64,000 nucleotides of DNA from NCBI RefSeq assembly GCF_020966755.1, contig NZ_JAJKFT010000010.1:806001-870000 (forward strand), read 5' to 3'. The position numbers and the translations under genes were made by a program. The first letter of the stretch is position 1; the number at the start of each line of letters is the position of its first letter. The notes beneath the pieces were generated by a model. It did no database searches. It saw only the letters and a program-made list of their open reading frames with translations, and was not told where the DNA came from. Below are positions 43,750 through 52,706 of the stretch, in pieces. The DNA is from Blastopirellula sediminis (lineage in GTDB: Bacteria; Planctomycetota; Planctomycetia; Pirellulales; Pirellulaceae).

Positions 43750-43825
43750 CGGGGCGGATGGAAGAGTGTGCGCTGTTTGGCAATTTGGAATTGTTGCGCT
43801 GCGATCTGCGTCGCTTGCTTGCAAA

Positions 43826-44110
43826 CGCATTTCCCTCGCTTGCGCTTCGGGCTATTATTGGGCGCGCATGCGCTGCGGGCTTTCTCTTACCGTGTTCTCC
43901 GTGCTCTTCGCCGTGGCTTCCGTGTTCTATTCTTCTCTTCTTCGGCCGGCCGCATTCCCTTGCTTGCGCGGCGGGCTAGTGAAGGGAGATTCGCACGTTC
44001 GTCATTCGAGCTTCGACATTCGTCATTTGCTTGCGTGCGCATTCCCTCGGCTCGCGCCTCGGGTTAGTGCATTCCGCTTTCGGCTCTCCGCTTTCCGCTT
44101 TTTCTGCTAG
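43826..44110. repeat. Right composite repeat block (inverted modules A and B, with a heptamer repeat between)
   Basis: Inverted module A at 43826-43979 and inverted module B at 44038-44110, with a 7-nt-periodic repeat (43991-44030; minus strand AATGACG, AATGTCG, AAGCTCG, AATGACG) between them. Relative to the left block the module order is permuted, so this is not one simple inverted duplication. The block ends exactly at the TAG stop (44107) of the next gene. Confidence 0.88.
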
Positions 44111-44754
44111 TGCCGGACCTTCGTGTCGATCAATTCGACGGCTCGGGCGAAGCGGTATTCTTTCCAGAGGCCGCGGCGGAAGACTTCGGCGTTTTGCTGG
44201 GCGCGTTCGAATAGCTCTTCCATATCGAACGGCCGATCGGCGCAGTTGGGGCGATAGATCGTCAGCCCTTGAAAAACCAGGTCGATGTTTTGCGACGTGC
44301 GGCCCCAGCCGGTACGCTCGGCTGGCTTCAGACCTTCCCACATGCTTTCTCGATCGATCAGATAGTCGGCCCGCTCGTCGAGATAAACGGCCGGGAACTT
44401 TCCTTCCTCTTGGCAGAGAGCGAGTCGGATGCGGAACTTTTTGTCGAGGAGTTGATTGACGGCCTGTTGTTTGAGCTCTTCCTGCATTTTCACCCACGCG
44501 GCGTCTTGGGCGACGGGCCATTCATGGAACGGCGCGACCGAAGCCAGGCGTACGTGCGTTTGCTTGTCGCCGAAGCGGATGGTGATGTCGTCGAGATCCT
44601 CGACGCGGGTCACTTTGATTTCGCGTTCGGTTTGCACGCCGAAGATCTCGCGCAGCGTGACCTCTTTCGGTTTCGACGACTGAGCGAAGGTGGGATTCGA
44701 AATAGAAATAGCGCTAGCAATGGCGAACGACGTCGCCCATACGAGACGATGCAT
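44107..44754 (-). CDS. Secreted protein, possibly nuclease-fold (SNase-like)
   Basis: 215 residues with a signal peptide (S-F-A-I-A-S-A-I-S-I-S-N-P-T-F-A). An OB-like strand pattern I-T-I-R-F-G-D-K-Q-T-H-V-R-L-A-S-V, then A-V-Y-L-D and the end A-E-V-F-R-R-G-L-W-K-E resembles the layout of staphylococcal-nuclease-like domains, but the catalytic Arg/Glu set is not clear to me. It is therefore a tentative assignment. Its 3' end adjoins the repeat island. Confidence 0.6.
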   Translation of the reverse strand: MHRLVWATSFAIASAISISNPTFAQSSKPKEVTLREIFGVQTEREIKVTRVEDLDDITIRFGDKQTHVRLASVAPFHEWPVAQDAAWVKMQEELKQQAVNQLLDKKFRIRLALCQEEGKFPAVYLDERADYLIDRESMWEGLKPAERTGWGRTSQNIDLVFQGLTIYRPNCADRPFDMEELFERAQQNAEVFRRGLWKEYRFARAVELIDTKVRH

Positions 44755-44857
44755 GATGAGTCTTTACTGGAGAGGAGCGCGAAAAGGAGCGTGGCGCCAT
44801 GCTGGCCGGCGCGATGGAATCGACAGAAGAGAGAGTGGAGGAAAAGTCAGGTCGTCA

Positions 44858-46429
44858 TTATGTGCGCGAGACGACGAGGTTATCAACTACCGCTGCGCCG
44901 ATCGAATCGCCAAAAACGTTGACGGTGGTGCGCAAGCGATCAAGGAACCAGTCGATCGCCAGAATGATTCCCACCCCTTCGGTTGGGAGTCCGACCGCTT
45001 GCAGCACGATGACCATGGTAAAGAGCCCCGCTTCCGGGACGCCGGCGGCCCCTACTGCAGCGAGCGATGCGGTCAGAAAGATAACGAGCAACTCCCCAAT
45101 TCCTAGCGGAATTCCGAGGCTTTGCGCGATGAAGATCACGGCGACCGCTTCGTAAAGCGCAGTGCCGTCCATGTTGATCGTCGCCCCCAGCGGCAACACG
45201 AAGCCGGCCGCTTTCGGCGACACGTCATTGTTTTCTTCGACGCATTCGATGGTGATCGGCAGCGTCGCCGAACTGCTCGCGGTGCTGACCGCCGTAAGCA
45301 GTGCGCGCGCCATCCCCATCGTGTACTTAATCGGGTTCTTCTTGCCGTAGTACCAGACGATCAACATCAGGACCAGCGCATGCAACAGCAAACCGATCGA
45401 GACCGCCGCCACGTACCAACCGATACGCTGCATCTGATCGCCGAACCCGGCGGCGCCTCCATGCTTGGCGATATTGCCGGCCACAAGGCCAAAGATGCCG
45501 ACCGGCGCAATCGCCATCACCATGTGCACCATCTTCATTACCGCTTCGTTTGCGGCGCGGAAGAAGCGAATGACGATTTCTCCTTCTTCGCCGATGGTGG
45601 TCAGCGCCGAACCGAAGACGATGGCGAAGACGATCAGCGCGAGGACGTTGGTCGAGGTGGCGGCCTGGAAGATGTTGGCCGGAAACATGCCGCTGCCAGG
45701 ATCGCCCGGCTTGCCGCGGACCACTTCCAGCAGCTTTTCGATCGGCGTTCCTTTTTCCTTCGCCGAGACCGACTCGCTTTGGTAGGCGAACGTATCGTCC
45801 GACTTGGTCCCCGGCTGAATCACCAACACCAGGATCAAGCCGATCAGCACGGCGATCGAAGTGGTGATGAAGTAATAGGTGATCGCATAAACGCCGACGC
45901 GTCCGACTTTGCGAATGTCCCCCAGCGAGGTAATCCCGGTGATCATGCTGGTGATGACCAGCGGAATGACCAGCAGTTTCAAGATCTGCAAGAAGACGTC
46001 GCCGCAGAATTCAACCAGCATCCAGACCGTTTCGGCGAAGTAGAGCTGACCGGCCGCGCGCTGCTTTTCGGTATCGGCGGCGATCGTTTCCATCTCTTTG
46101 AGGCGATCGCCGACTTTAACCGCCTGGGCGGCCAGGCGATCCGCTTCCTTTTGATGCTTCGCCTTGGCCTGCGGATCGTCGGTGGCGGCGGCCGCATCCG
46201 CTTCGCGCTGCGAGAACTGCTGCTTTTGCGCCAAGGTTTTTTGCAGAGTTTCAACCGCTTTGGTCGGACCGTGCGCGGCCCGCCACATCGTTTCGCCGTA
46301 GAAGAGCCCCAGCAAAGCGCCGGCAAAGATGCCGACCAGGATCAAAATGAGGCCGGTGAAGCTTCCGCCTGAGGAAGAGTGGGACGGCTGCGGTTCTTCT
46401 GCGGTCATCGAATCCCCCGTGTTTACCAT
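44858..46429 (-). CDS. Dicarboxylate/amino acid:cation symporter with an inserted coiled coil
   Basis: 523 residues, longer than the usual ~420. GAAGGAA precedes the ATG at 46429. The family core is clear: S-S-S-A-T-L-P-I-T (first re-entrant loop), G-A-T-I-N-M-D-G-T-A-L-Y-E, and the second re-entrant loop with A-A-V-G-A-A-G-V-P-E-A-G. Between span 1 and span 2 (residues ~57-130) lies an extra Ala/Gln/Lys-rich helical stretch (L-A-Q-K-Q-Q-F-S-Q-R-E-A-D-A-A) predicted to be outside the cytoplasm. Likely Na+- or H+-driven uptake of C4-dicarboxylates or glutamate. Confidence 0.93.
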   Translation of the reverse strand: MVNTGDSMTAEEPQPSHSSSGGSFTGLILILVGIFAGALLGLFYGETMWRAAHGPTKAVETLQKTLAQKQQFSQREADAAAATDDPQAKAKHQKEADRLAAQAVKVGDRLKEMETIAADTEKQRAAGQLYFAETVWMLVEFCGDVFLQILKLLVIPLVITSMITGITSLGDIRKVGRVGVYAITYYFITTSIAVLIGLILVLVIQPGTKSDDTFAYQSESVSAKEKGTPIEKLLEVVRGKPGDPGSGMFPANIFQAATSTNVLALIVFAIVFGSALTTIGEEGEIVIRFFRAANEAVMKMVHMVMAIAPVGIFGLVAGNIAKHGGAAGFGDQMQRIGWYVAAVSIGLLLHALVLMLIVWYYGKKNPIKYTMGMARALLTAVSTASSSATLPITIECVEENNDVSPKAAGFVLPLGATINMDGTALYEAVAVIFIAQSLGIPLGIGELLVIFLTASLAAVGAAGVPEAGLFTMVIVLQAVGLPTEGVGIILAIDWFLDRLRTTVNVFGDSIGAAVVDNLVVSRT

Positions 46430-46636
46430 ATTGTTCCTTCTTCGCCGCTGGTTAAAGATAGCGAAGAAGCTTGAGCGAAACTACTCAGCTTCCGGGGCGA
46501 CAGCTTGTAGCGATGGAATCAATTAGTCGAATATCGTACTTCGCGCAACGTGGCGAAAAAACTACGCAACGCAAAATTCGTGTGCTAATTTTTCATCGAA
46601 TGACGTCGCATTCTTGATACCGGGATAATTCAGACC

Positions 46637-46861
46637 ATGAACCTACGTAAGTTGCACCTTCCGTTTTTTGTCCTGCTGACCGTCGCTTTCTGCCTGACCA
46701 CCGTCGGCGAAACCAACGCGGCCTGGTTTGACGTGGTCGTCACGACCGAAGCGCAGCGCGAAGTGATTCGCGCGCAGCCGCTGCTGCAACGCCCGAATCG
46801 TCCTGGCCATGTCTATGGCAACACGGTTCGTCGCGTCCATCACTTCCGTCACGGACGCTAA
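46637..46861 (+). CDS. Small secreted protein, 74 aa
   Basis: The signal peptide (F-F-V-L-L-T-V-A-F-C-L-T-T-V-G-E-T-N-A-A) leads to a ~45-residue basic mature part with Arg/His at the end (R-V-H-H-F-R-H-G-R). The ribosome site is weak (GGGA). A hairpin follows directly (46881). No family recognised. It could be a small periplasmic nucleic-acid- or polymer-binding peptide (inference). Confidence 0.55.
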   Translation: MNLRKLHLPFFVLLTVAFCLTTVGETNAAWFDVVVTTEAQREVIRAQPLLQRPNRPGHVYGNTVRRVHHFRHGR

Positions 46862-46880
46862 GCGGATTACCCAAAAAAGA

Positions 46881-46908
46881 AAGGATGACCTGATCGCAGG
46901 TCATCCTT
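46881..46908. terminator. Bidirectional terminator
   Basis: AAGGATGACCTG (46881-46892) pairs with CAGGTCATCCTT (46897-46908). A T-rich tract lies on each outgoing side, so it can serve both the small secreted gene and the leftward kinase. Confidence 0.88.
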
Positions 46909-46939
46909 CTCTTGTTTCTTGGGCTGAATCGAGTTTCCG

Positions 46940-48463
46940 TTAGGAAGTTTCGACTTCCTCTTCGGCCGGCTCTTTCAGCAGTTCGCGAACCAGCGTCCGC
47001 AGTTGCCGCACCTTGATCGGCATCAGCATCACGGCGCGATGTTCGCCCAGCTTGGCGTCGTTCTTCCAAGCGGCTTGGCGCTCTTTGAGGAGCAGGATCG
47101 CCGGAATGTTGACGGTGTGCGGGTCGGTGGCGAACTTGTTGAACGCTTCCAGAGCGACCGAACCGAGATCGACGGTGCTGAACAAGCACAAGTCGGCGGC
47201 GCGGGTCCCTTCTTCCGCGAAGCGAGCCATCGCTCGTTCCGGATTGCTGATCACCAACACGCGGTAGCCATACGCCTTCAAGCGATCGCGGAGCACGTCC
47301 TGCATTTCCAGGTTTTGCTCGACGACCATGATGGTCTTGTTCATCCCTTCCATGAACTTGGCGACCGGACCGCCGCCACCTTCCGCTTCGAGCTTGGCGC
47401 GGATTTCGCCGGCAGCGCCGTCATCGCCCAGTTCCAAGCGACGCGCGGCCAGTTTCAAGTCGTTCAGCATCGCAGCGGCCGACTGGTAACGCTTGTCGGG
47501 GTTCAGTTCCATCGCTTTCATCGCGACGGCCGCAACCGAGCGCGGCAAGTCAGGCGCGACGCGGGCGATCGGCTCGTACCCGGTATAGCGAATCGGAGCG
47601 AGACGTTTCTGGCGATCGCGCGTTTCGTACAGCGGGGCGACGCCGGTGAGCATTTGGTAGTAGATCGCGCCGGCGAAGTAGATATCGCTGCGATGGTCGT
47701 CGCGCGGGGCGTTGGTCGCCATTTCGAGACCGGCGTAGTCGACGGTTCGCGGGTTGGCGGCGGCGCCGTCGTCTTGAACTTGTTCGGCGAAAGCGGCGAG
47801 ACCAAAGTCGACGAGCTTCGCGCGACCGCGGCTCGAGATGAGCACGTTCGACAGCTTCAAGTCGCGATGGGTCAAGCCGCGCTCTGCGGCGTAGGCCAGA
47901 CCGCTGCAGATGTCGATCATCAACTTGGTCGCGTCGGCCGGACTGAACTTGCCCCGGATGCGGAGCAGGTCGCGGAGGTTTTGACCTTCGATGAATTCAA
48001 TGATCAGAAAGTAGTTCGTACCTTGTTGATACAAATTGCTTTCGGAGTGGACTTCGTAGATCGGGCAGATGTTGGGGTGCCGCAGCGCTTTGCCAAGTTC
48101 CCCTTCCTGCATGAACTGACCCGAACGTTTGGGATCTTCGCAAAAGCGTCGACGTAACACTTTGGCGGCGACCACCTTGCCGGTGTCCTTGTGTACAGTT
48201 CGGTAGACCCGGGCGAAGGTCCCGGTTCCGATCATGTAGAGCACCTTGTAGTTGCCGTAGAAATAGCCGTTCTTCAGCCCTTTCAAGAGACGCTCGACCT
48301 GGTAGTTGGTCAGGATCTCTCGGCGCAGCAAGACGTTCTGAAATTCTCCCAAGGAGACTTCGCGTGTACCTAGTTGGCCCCAGATCGCCTCCAATTGAGC
48401 AGGTTCGATCAGACCGTAATCGAGGACACGCTGCGCAAATTCTTCCGCAGACAGGTCAGCCAT
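46940..48463 (-). CDS. Ser/Thr protein kinase with a C-terminal pseudo-receiver domain
   Basis: 507 residues. An N-terminal ~65-residue helical segment precedes the kinase: glycine loop G-T-G-T-F-A-R-V (79-86), Lys101, H-R-D-L-K-L-S-N, D-F-G, and A-G-L-E in place of A-P-E. A Gly-rich linker leads to a receiver-like domain (~380-505: T-I-M-V-V-E-Q-N, I-P-A-I-L-L-L-K, V-M-L-M-P-I-K). The acidic pair that binds Mg is E-Q, and no Asp is clear at the phosphorylation site (L-C-L-F-S-T-V-D), so it is likely not phosphorylated in the normal way. No membrane span; cytosolic. Transcribed alone. Confidence 0.9.
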   Translation of the reverse strand: MADLSAEEFAQRVLDYGLIEPAQLEAIWGQLGTREVSLGEFQNVLLRREILTNYQVERLLKGLKNGYFYGNYKVLYMIGTGTFARVYRTVHKDTGKVVAAKVLRRRFCEDPKRSGQFMQEGELGKALRHPNICPIYEVHSESNLYQQGTNYFLIIEFIEGQNLRDLLRIRGKFSPADATKLMIDICSGLAYAAERGLTHRDLKLSNVLISSRGRAKLVDFGLAAFAEQVQDDGAAANPRTVDYAGLEMATNAPRDDHRSDIYFAGAIYYQMLTGVAPLYETRDRQKRLAPIRYTGYEPIARVAPDLPRSVAAVAMKAMELNPDKRYQSAAAMLNDLKLAARRLELGDDGAAGEIRAKLEAEGGGGPVAKFMEGMNKTIMVVEQNLEMQDVLRDRLKAYGYRVLVISNPERAMARFAEEGTRAADLCLFSTVDLGSVALEAFNKFATDPHTVNIPAILLLKERQAAWKNDAKLGEHRAVMLMPIKVRQLRTLVRELLKEPAEEEVETS

Positions 48464-48662
48464 AGCGCATTAAGGCGCAAAATACGCGCCTTTACCCTCT
48501 TCTCGCGTGACAAGTAAAAAATCGAATGAAAAGTGCCTGTTCCTACTCGCACAATTTACTGGAGCGAAGGAGGCGAAGCAAACGTCTGTTCCGAGTTCGT
48601 CGCTTCGAGGCAGGCTGGCTCCCTTAATGTTACCACGTTCACAGAAAGTTCCGAGACAAAAA

Positions 48663-48683
48663 AACTCGGCGCGAGGCCGAGTT
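48663..48683 (-). terminator. Rho-independent terminator
   Basis: AACTCGGC (48663-48670) pairs with GCCGAGTT (48676-48683). On the minus strand the stem runs into seven T, ending the leftward small gene at 48712. Confidence 0.85.
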
Positions 48684-48711
48684 CCCATAAATCAAAGTAC
48701 ACCGATTGGTG

Positions 48712-49002
48712 TTAATCTTCGTTCGATCCCGATTTGTAATGATCTCGTTCACGGCGGGTCGCTTCGAGGTCGAACATCAGGTACTTCATGTCGAGCCGCA
48801 ACTGGCTCAAAGCTTCCTGAACCAGGGTGTAAATCCGGCGGCGGCGACGGCTATTGTCGATCACCTTGTTCATGATCGGTTCCAACTTCATCCGGACGTC
48901 GCCGGGCATCTGAGCAATCGCGATCGCCAGTTCGACCAGGTCTTTCGGCAATTCGTCTTGGGCGGCTTCGTCTTGACGCTGGGTTTTGGGCGCTTGGCTC
49001 AT
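48712..49002 (-). CDS. Small helical cytosolic protein, 96 aa
   Basis: ATG at 49002 with a purine-rich AAGAAAGAG upstream. After a polar start (Q-A-P-K-T-Q-R-Q-D-E) it is all helix: L-V-E-L-A-I-A-I-A-Q-M-P-G-D-V-R-M-K-L, a basic knot N-S-R-R-R-R-R-I, then a coiled-coil-like tail L-R-L-D-M-K-Y-L-M-F-D-L-E-A-T-R-R-E-R. It has its own terminator. No family recognised. The basic patch suggests nucleic-acid contact (inference). Confidence 0.75.
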   Translation of the reverse strand: MSQAPKTQRQDEAAQDELPKDLVELAIAIAQMPGDVRMKLEPIMNKVIDNSRRRRRIYTLVQEALSQLRLDMKYLMFDLEATRRERDHYKSGSNED

Positions 49003-49300
49003 GGTGGTTCTCTTTCTTCCGGTTCTAGCGGCGACAGGCGACGGTGGGTTTCGCCAGGGATTATAAGCACCCACCGTGCCGAGAATGCCGCGAGAACGCC
49101 ACATGTCGCCGCAAACCAAATAACCACAAGCACTTACAAAAATCCGCTTTTTGCGGCACGCAGGCAACACGTTGCCAAAACACCACACGATTGATCTGGC
49201 GATATCGCCTAAATCCAGGTACAAGCCCACCTTATGCGCGACAACATCGATTTCGCGCGACGTTGCGGTTTCGCCACACTTTTTACATCTCTGATGTTGT

Positions 49301-51979
49301 ATGCGTTATTCGTTGTTGCTTGGAATCACCGTCTGCGTCGTAACGGCCTTCTCGGCCGCTGCGCAGGCGTCGTACCAAGAGGACTTCGAGGGAGCGCAAA
49401 CCAGTTTCCAACTGCTCGATCTCGACATCAACTTCCGGGTCACTCGTCACGAGCGAACGCAAGATGTCGTCCGCAGCGGCCGAGGCGCCGAGACGATCGC
49501 CTTTGAAGGAACCTCCGGCACCAAGCTGATGTTCGGCGCGGCGGTTCCGCATAGTACGGTCATCTCCGACCTGAAGCCGAGCCTCTGGGTCAAAGGAGAA
49601 CGCCCCGGCGCCCAGATCGTCGTCCGGATCGTCTTCCCCCGCTTCACCGATGCCAACGGGATCCCGGCGACAATGCTCCTCGGCGGTTCCACCTATCAAC
49701 AAGCGGGCCGTTGGCAACAGTTGACGATGGGAGACCTGAAAGCGGACGTCGAGCGCCGTACCGCCGCACTCCGCGCGCAATATGGCCCCGAGTTCGATCC
49801 GCGGGAAGCGTACGTCGACATCGTCGGCCTTAACTTGTACGCCGGGCCGGGGCTCACCGAGTATTGGTTTGACGACCTGGAACTGACCGGCCAATTGACG
49901 CCGCAAGGAGAAAAGTCGACGGTCAGCGTCAGTCTTCGCTCAGGCTCACCGCGCATGGAAGAGATTGGCACGCCGCCGGTTTCGGTCGTCTCTCGCGACG
50001 GCAACTTGCTGCTGGTCGACAATCAGCCGCTCGCGCATCGCGTGATCGACTATCACGGCGAACCGTTGCCCCTGTTGCGGCAGTTGGGCTTCAACGCGAT
50101 TCGCATCAACCGGAAACCGGACGAAGCGTTGCTGTACGACCTGCAGCGGAACGGGATGACCTTCATCGCTCCACCGCCGCCGCAGGGTACGCTTGACGGC
50201 GCTTACCAGCGCCTACTCGCCTGGCAGATTCCGACATCGGAACGTGCCGAAGACTTTCCTGATTTCGCGCTAACCGCCGACGACGTTCGCCGCGCCGATC
50301 AAGGCGCCAATCGCCCGATTCTGGCCGCTCCGACCAACTCTCTCTACGAACACAGCCGCTTCGCCGACATCATCCTGCACAATGTGCCGATGATCGGCGG
50401 ATCGTCAGCGCCGGCGGAACTCTCCGGCGAAATCGAAAAACGTTCCCTCTTCTGTTCGCAGACGACGGCCCACTGGAGCGTGATTGAAACCGACTATCCC
50501 GACGAAACGCGGCGTCAGCTCCAGGCCCTTTCGTCGCTGCCGCAAATCTCGGCCGCGATCGAAGCCGATCAGATGCAGCAACAGCTCTTTTTGGCGGCGA
50601 GCGGCGGAGCTCGCGGCTTCATCTACACGAGTCGCTCCTCCTTGGCCGACGAACGCCCCGTCAACGAATATCGCCGCGCGGCGCTGGAACTGGCCAATCG
50701 TCGGCTGGCATTGGTCGAACCATGGATCGCTGCGGCCGATCAATTGACGTCGATTCCGACTGTTAATCCAACCATCCAGGCGACGCTCCTTTCGACCCCG
50801 ACCGCCAAATTGCTGATCGTCGTTCGCTCGGTCCCCGGCGATCAATTCACCGTCGCCCCTCCTTACGCCAGCGCACTTGAGATTCAGGTCCCAGGCATAC
50901 CGACCGACAGCGAACCGTATCTGCTGCACAGTTCCGGCCTCCAGCAGATGCAGCATTCGCGCCGCTCCGGCGGGATGCGTCTGGTGCTGCATGATCAATC
51001 GCGTGTGGCGTTGATCGTGCTGACGCAGGACCCGATCGTGCTCCGCGACATGCGACGCCGCATCGAAGAGAACGGCCGCCGCATTACCGAACTGCAATAC
51101 GAAATCGCTCAGCAGACGCTTGAACTGGCTCGCGACGTGACGGCGCAATTGCGAGGCGGAGACCAGGTCGCCAACACCCAGATCGCCTCCGCATGGGGAG
51201 ACCTTCGTGAAGCGCAACGCGGGCTGGAAGTCGGCAGCATCGCGTTGGCCGAAAAGAAAGTCAACGCGGCGATGAACTCGCTAGAGCAAGTGCAACGTCT
51301 TCAATGGGAACGGACGATCGCCCAGTACTATTCGCCGCTCACCAATCCGCTGACGATCTCGTACGACCTGCTGCCGCTCGCGCTGCAGTTGCAATCGCGT
51401 CTGGCGATCATGGAACCTTCGGCCAATCGCCTGGCTGGGGGCGACATGGAAGATCTGACCTTCCTGCTGGCGACCGGCTGGCGACAGACCGAGCATCCCA
51501 GTCCCGGCGTCAAACTGCTGTGCGAACTGACCAGCACCGACGTGAAGGATGGAAACTACGCGCTCCACCTGGGGGTCTTCCCCGAGAACGAACTGACGCC
51601 GGTCTTGGCCGGCGCGGCGCCGCTGAAAATTGACTCCGGCGTCGTCGACGTCCAGCCGGGACAATTGCTGCTGATCCGCGGCTGGGTGAAGGTCCGCTCG
51701 AAAACGACGCCGGGGAAGAACGCGCTATTGATCTACGATTCGCTTGGCGGCAAACGGCTCGGACTCCATTTGCCGGCGATCGACCAATGGCAGGAATTCT
51801 CGCTGATTCGCGCCGCCGATCAGCCTGGCACGATGCGGCTCACCTTCGAGATGACCGGTTTCGCCGAAGCGACGCTCGACGACGTCACGGTCGAATTGTA
51901 CGAACAACGCCGCCGCCAATCCCGTCCCACTCCGCAAATCGACAACGAGGCGTACATCGACGACGCCTGGCTGCGATAG
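49301..51979 (+). CDS. Large secreted protein with possible glycoside-hydrolase-like barrel
   Basis: 892 residues with a signal peptide (L-G-I-T-V-C-V-V-T-A-F-S-A-A-A-Q-A). Residues ~25-200 look like a carbohydrate-binding jelly roll (E-Y-W-F-D-D-L-E-L-T-G at its end). Then S-R-D-G-N-L-L-L-V-D-N-Q-P and L-R-Q-L-G-F-N-A-I-R-I-N resemble the start of a glycoside-hydrolase barrel, but I cannot point to catalytic acids. The C-terminus is another jelly-roll-like part (~690-880, E-A-T-L-D-D-V-T-V-E-L-Y). Large proteins of this type recur in Pirellulaceae. First gene of a rightward run. Confidence 0.8.
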   Translation: MRYSLLLGITVCVVTAFSAAAQASYQEDFEGAQTSFQLLDLDINFRVTRHERTQDVVRSGRGAETIAFEGTSGTKLMFGAAVPHSTVISDLKPSLWVKGERPGAQIVVRIVFPRFTDANGIPATMLLGGSTYQQAGRWQQLTMGDLKADVERRTAALRAQYGPEFDPREAYVDIVGLNLYAGPGLTEYWFDDLELTGQLTPQGEKSTVSVSLRSGSPRMEEIGTPPVSVVSRDGNLLLVDNQPLAHRVIDYHGEPLPLLRQLGFNAIRINRKPDEALLYDLQRNGMTFIAPPPPQGTLDGAYQRLLAWQIPTSERAEDFPDFALTADDVRRADQGANRPILAAPTNSLYEHSRFADIILHNVPMIGGSSAPAELSGEIEKRSLFCSQTTAHWSVIETDYPDETRRQLQALSSLPQISAAIEADQMQQQLFLAASGGARGFIYTSRSSLADERPVNEYRRAALELANRRLALVEPWIAAADQLTSIPTVNPTIQATLLSTPTAKLLIVVRSVPGDQFTVAPPYASALEIQVPGIPTDSEPYLLHSSGLQQMQHSRRSGGMRLVLHDQSRVALIVLTQDPIVLRDMRRRIEENGRRITELQYEIAQQTLELARDVTAQLRGGDQVANTQIASAWGDLREAQRGLEVGSIALAEKKVNAAMNSLEQVQRLQWERTIAQYYSPLTNPLTISYDLLPLALQLQSRLAIMEPSANRLAGGDMEDLTFLLATGWRQTEHPSPGVKLLCELTSTDVKDGNYALHLGVFPENELTPVLAGAAPLKIDSGVVDVQPGQLLLIRGWVKVRSKTTPGKNALLIYDSLGGKRLGLHLPAIDQWQEFSLIRAADQPGTMRLTFEMTGFAEATLDDVTVELYEQRRRQSRPTPQIDNEAYIDDAWLR

Positions 51980-52069
51980 CGGCGATGGTTTGCAGTCGGC
52001 GCAGGGGAAGCTACGATACGTTTACTTCGGCTCCCATCCTTTCCCGCCACTTGCTCGTCCTGTCGCCCG

Positions 52070-52702
52070 ATGCCGGTCTTATTTCTGCAAGTTGAACCCG
52101 AGACGACCGCTTCGTGGTTCGACTACGTGCCGTCGCCGGTTCTGTTGGGAGTCTTGGCCGGAATCGCGGTGTTGGCGTATGCCGCGCTCCGTTGGCTCCG
52201 TCCGAAACCGGCGCCTCCGCCCGACCGAAGCTCCACCCGGATCGATATCGAACGGGGCGTGACGCAAGGACCGCGGACCCTGATCGGGCCGCGCGTCGAA
52301 GTCTATCACGTGCCGGTCCGGATCATCGCCATCGTGATCGCGCCGGCCGGTCGCAATCGTCCGATCCCGGACGAAGACCAGCTGCGCAAGATCATGGAAG
52401 CGTTCGCTCCCGGGATGATGCAGATCGTCCGCTCGCACCGCCCGGACTTTTTCCGCTGGCCCGGTCAACTGAGCGTCAGCGGTTTCGCTCAAAGCTTCTT
52501 CGTCGAAGCGGCCCTCCCCGGCGAAAAAGGGGCAGGGACTCCGTGGTGCGCGGTCGCCGGACGTTTCGACTCCGGCGGTCAGCAATACTTGATCGGGCTG
52601 GTTTGCTGCGCCGACGAAGAGAACTCCCTCAGCCACATTCAAGTCGATCGCTCACAGCAGTGGCTCGACATCTTCCGCATTCGCGAAGCGGGGACGAAGT
52701 AA
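52070..52702 (+). CDS. Single-span membrane protein, unknown
   Basis: 210 residues. One span near residues 22-42 (V-L-L-G-V-L-A-G-I-A-V-L-A-Y-A-A-L), then a Pro-rich basic linker and a ~150-residue cytosolic domain with V-R-I-I-A-I-V-I-A-P-A-G-R and E-A-A-L-P-G-E-K-G. No family recognised. It ends 4 bp before the glycerate kinase start and is probably co-transcribed with it. Confidence 0.75.
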   Translation: MPVLFLQVEPETTASWFDYVPSPVLLGVLAGIAVLAYAALRWLRPKPAPPPDRSSTRIDIERGVTQGPRTLIGPRVEVYHVPVRIIAIVIAPAGRNRPIPDEDQLRKIMEAFAPGMMQIVRSHRPDFFRWPGQLSVSGFAQSFFVEAALPGEKGAGTPWCAVAGRFDSGGQQYLIGLVCCADEENSLSHIQVDRSQQWLDIFRIREAGTK

Positions 52703-52706
52703 TCCG

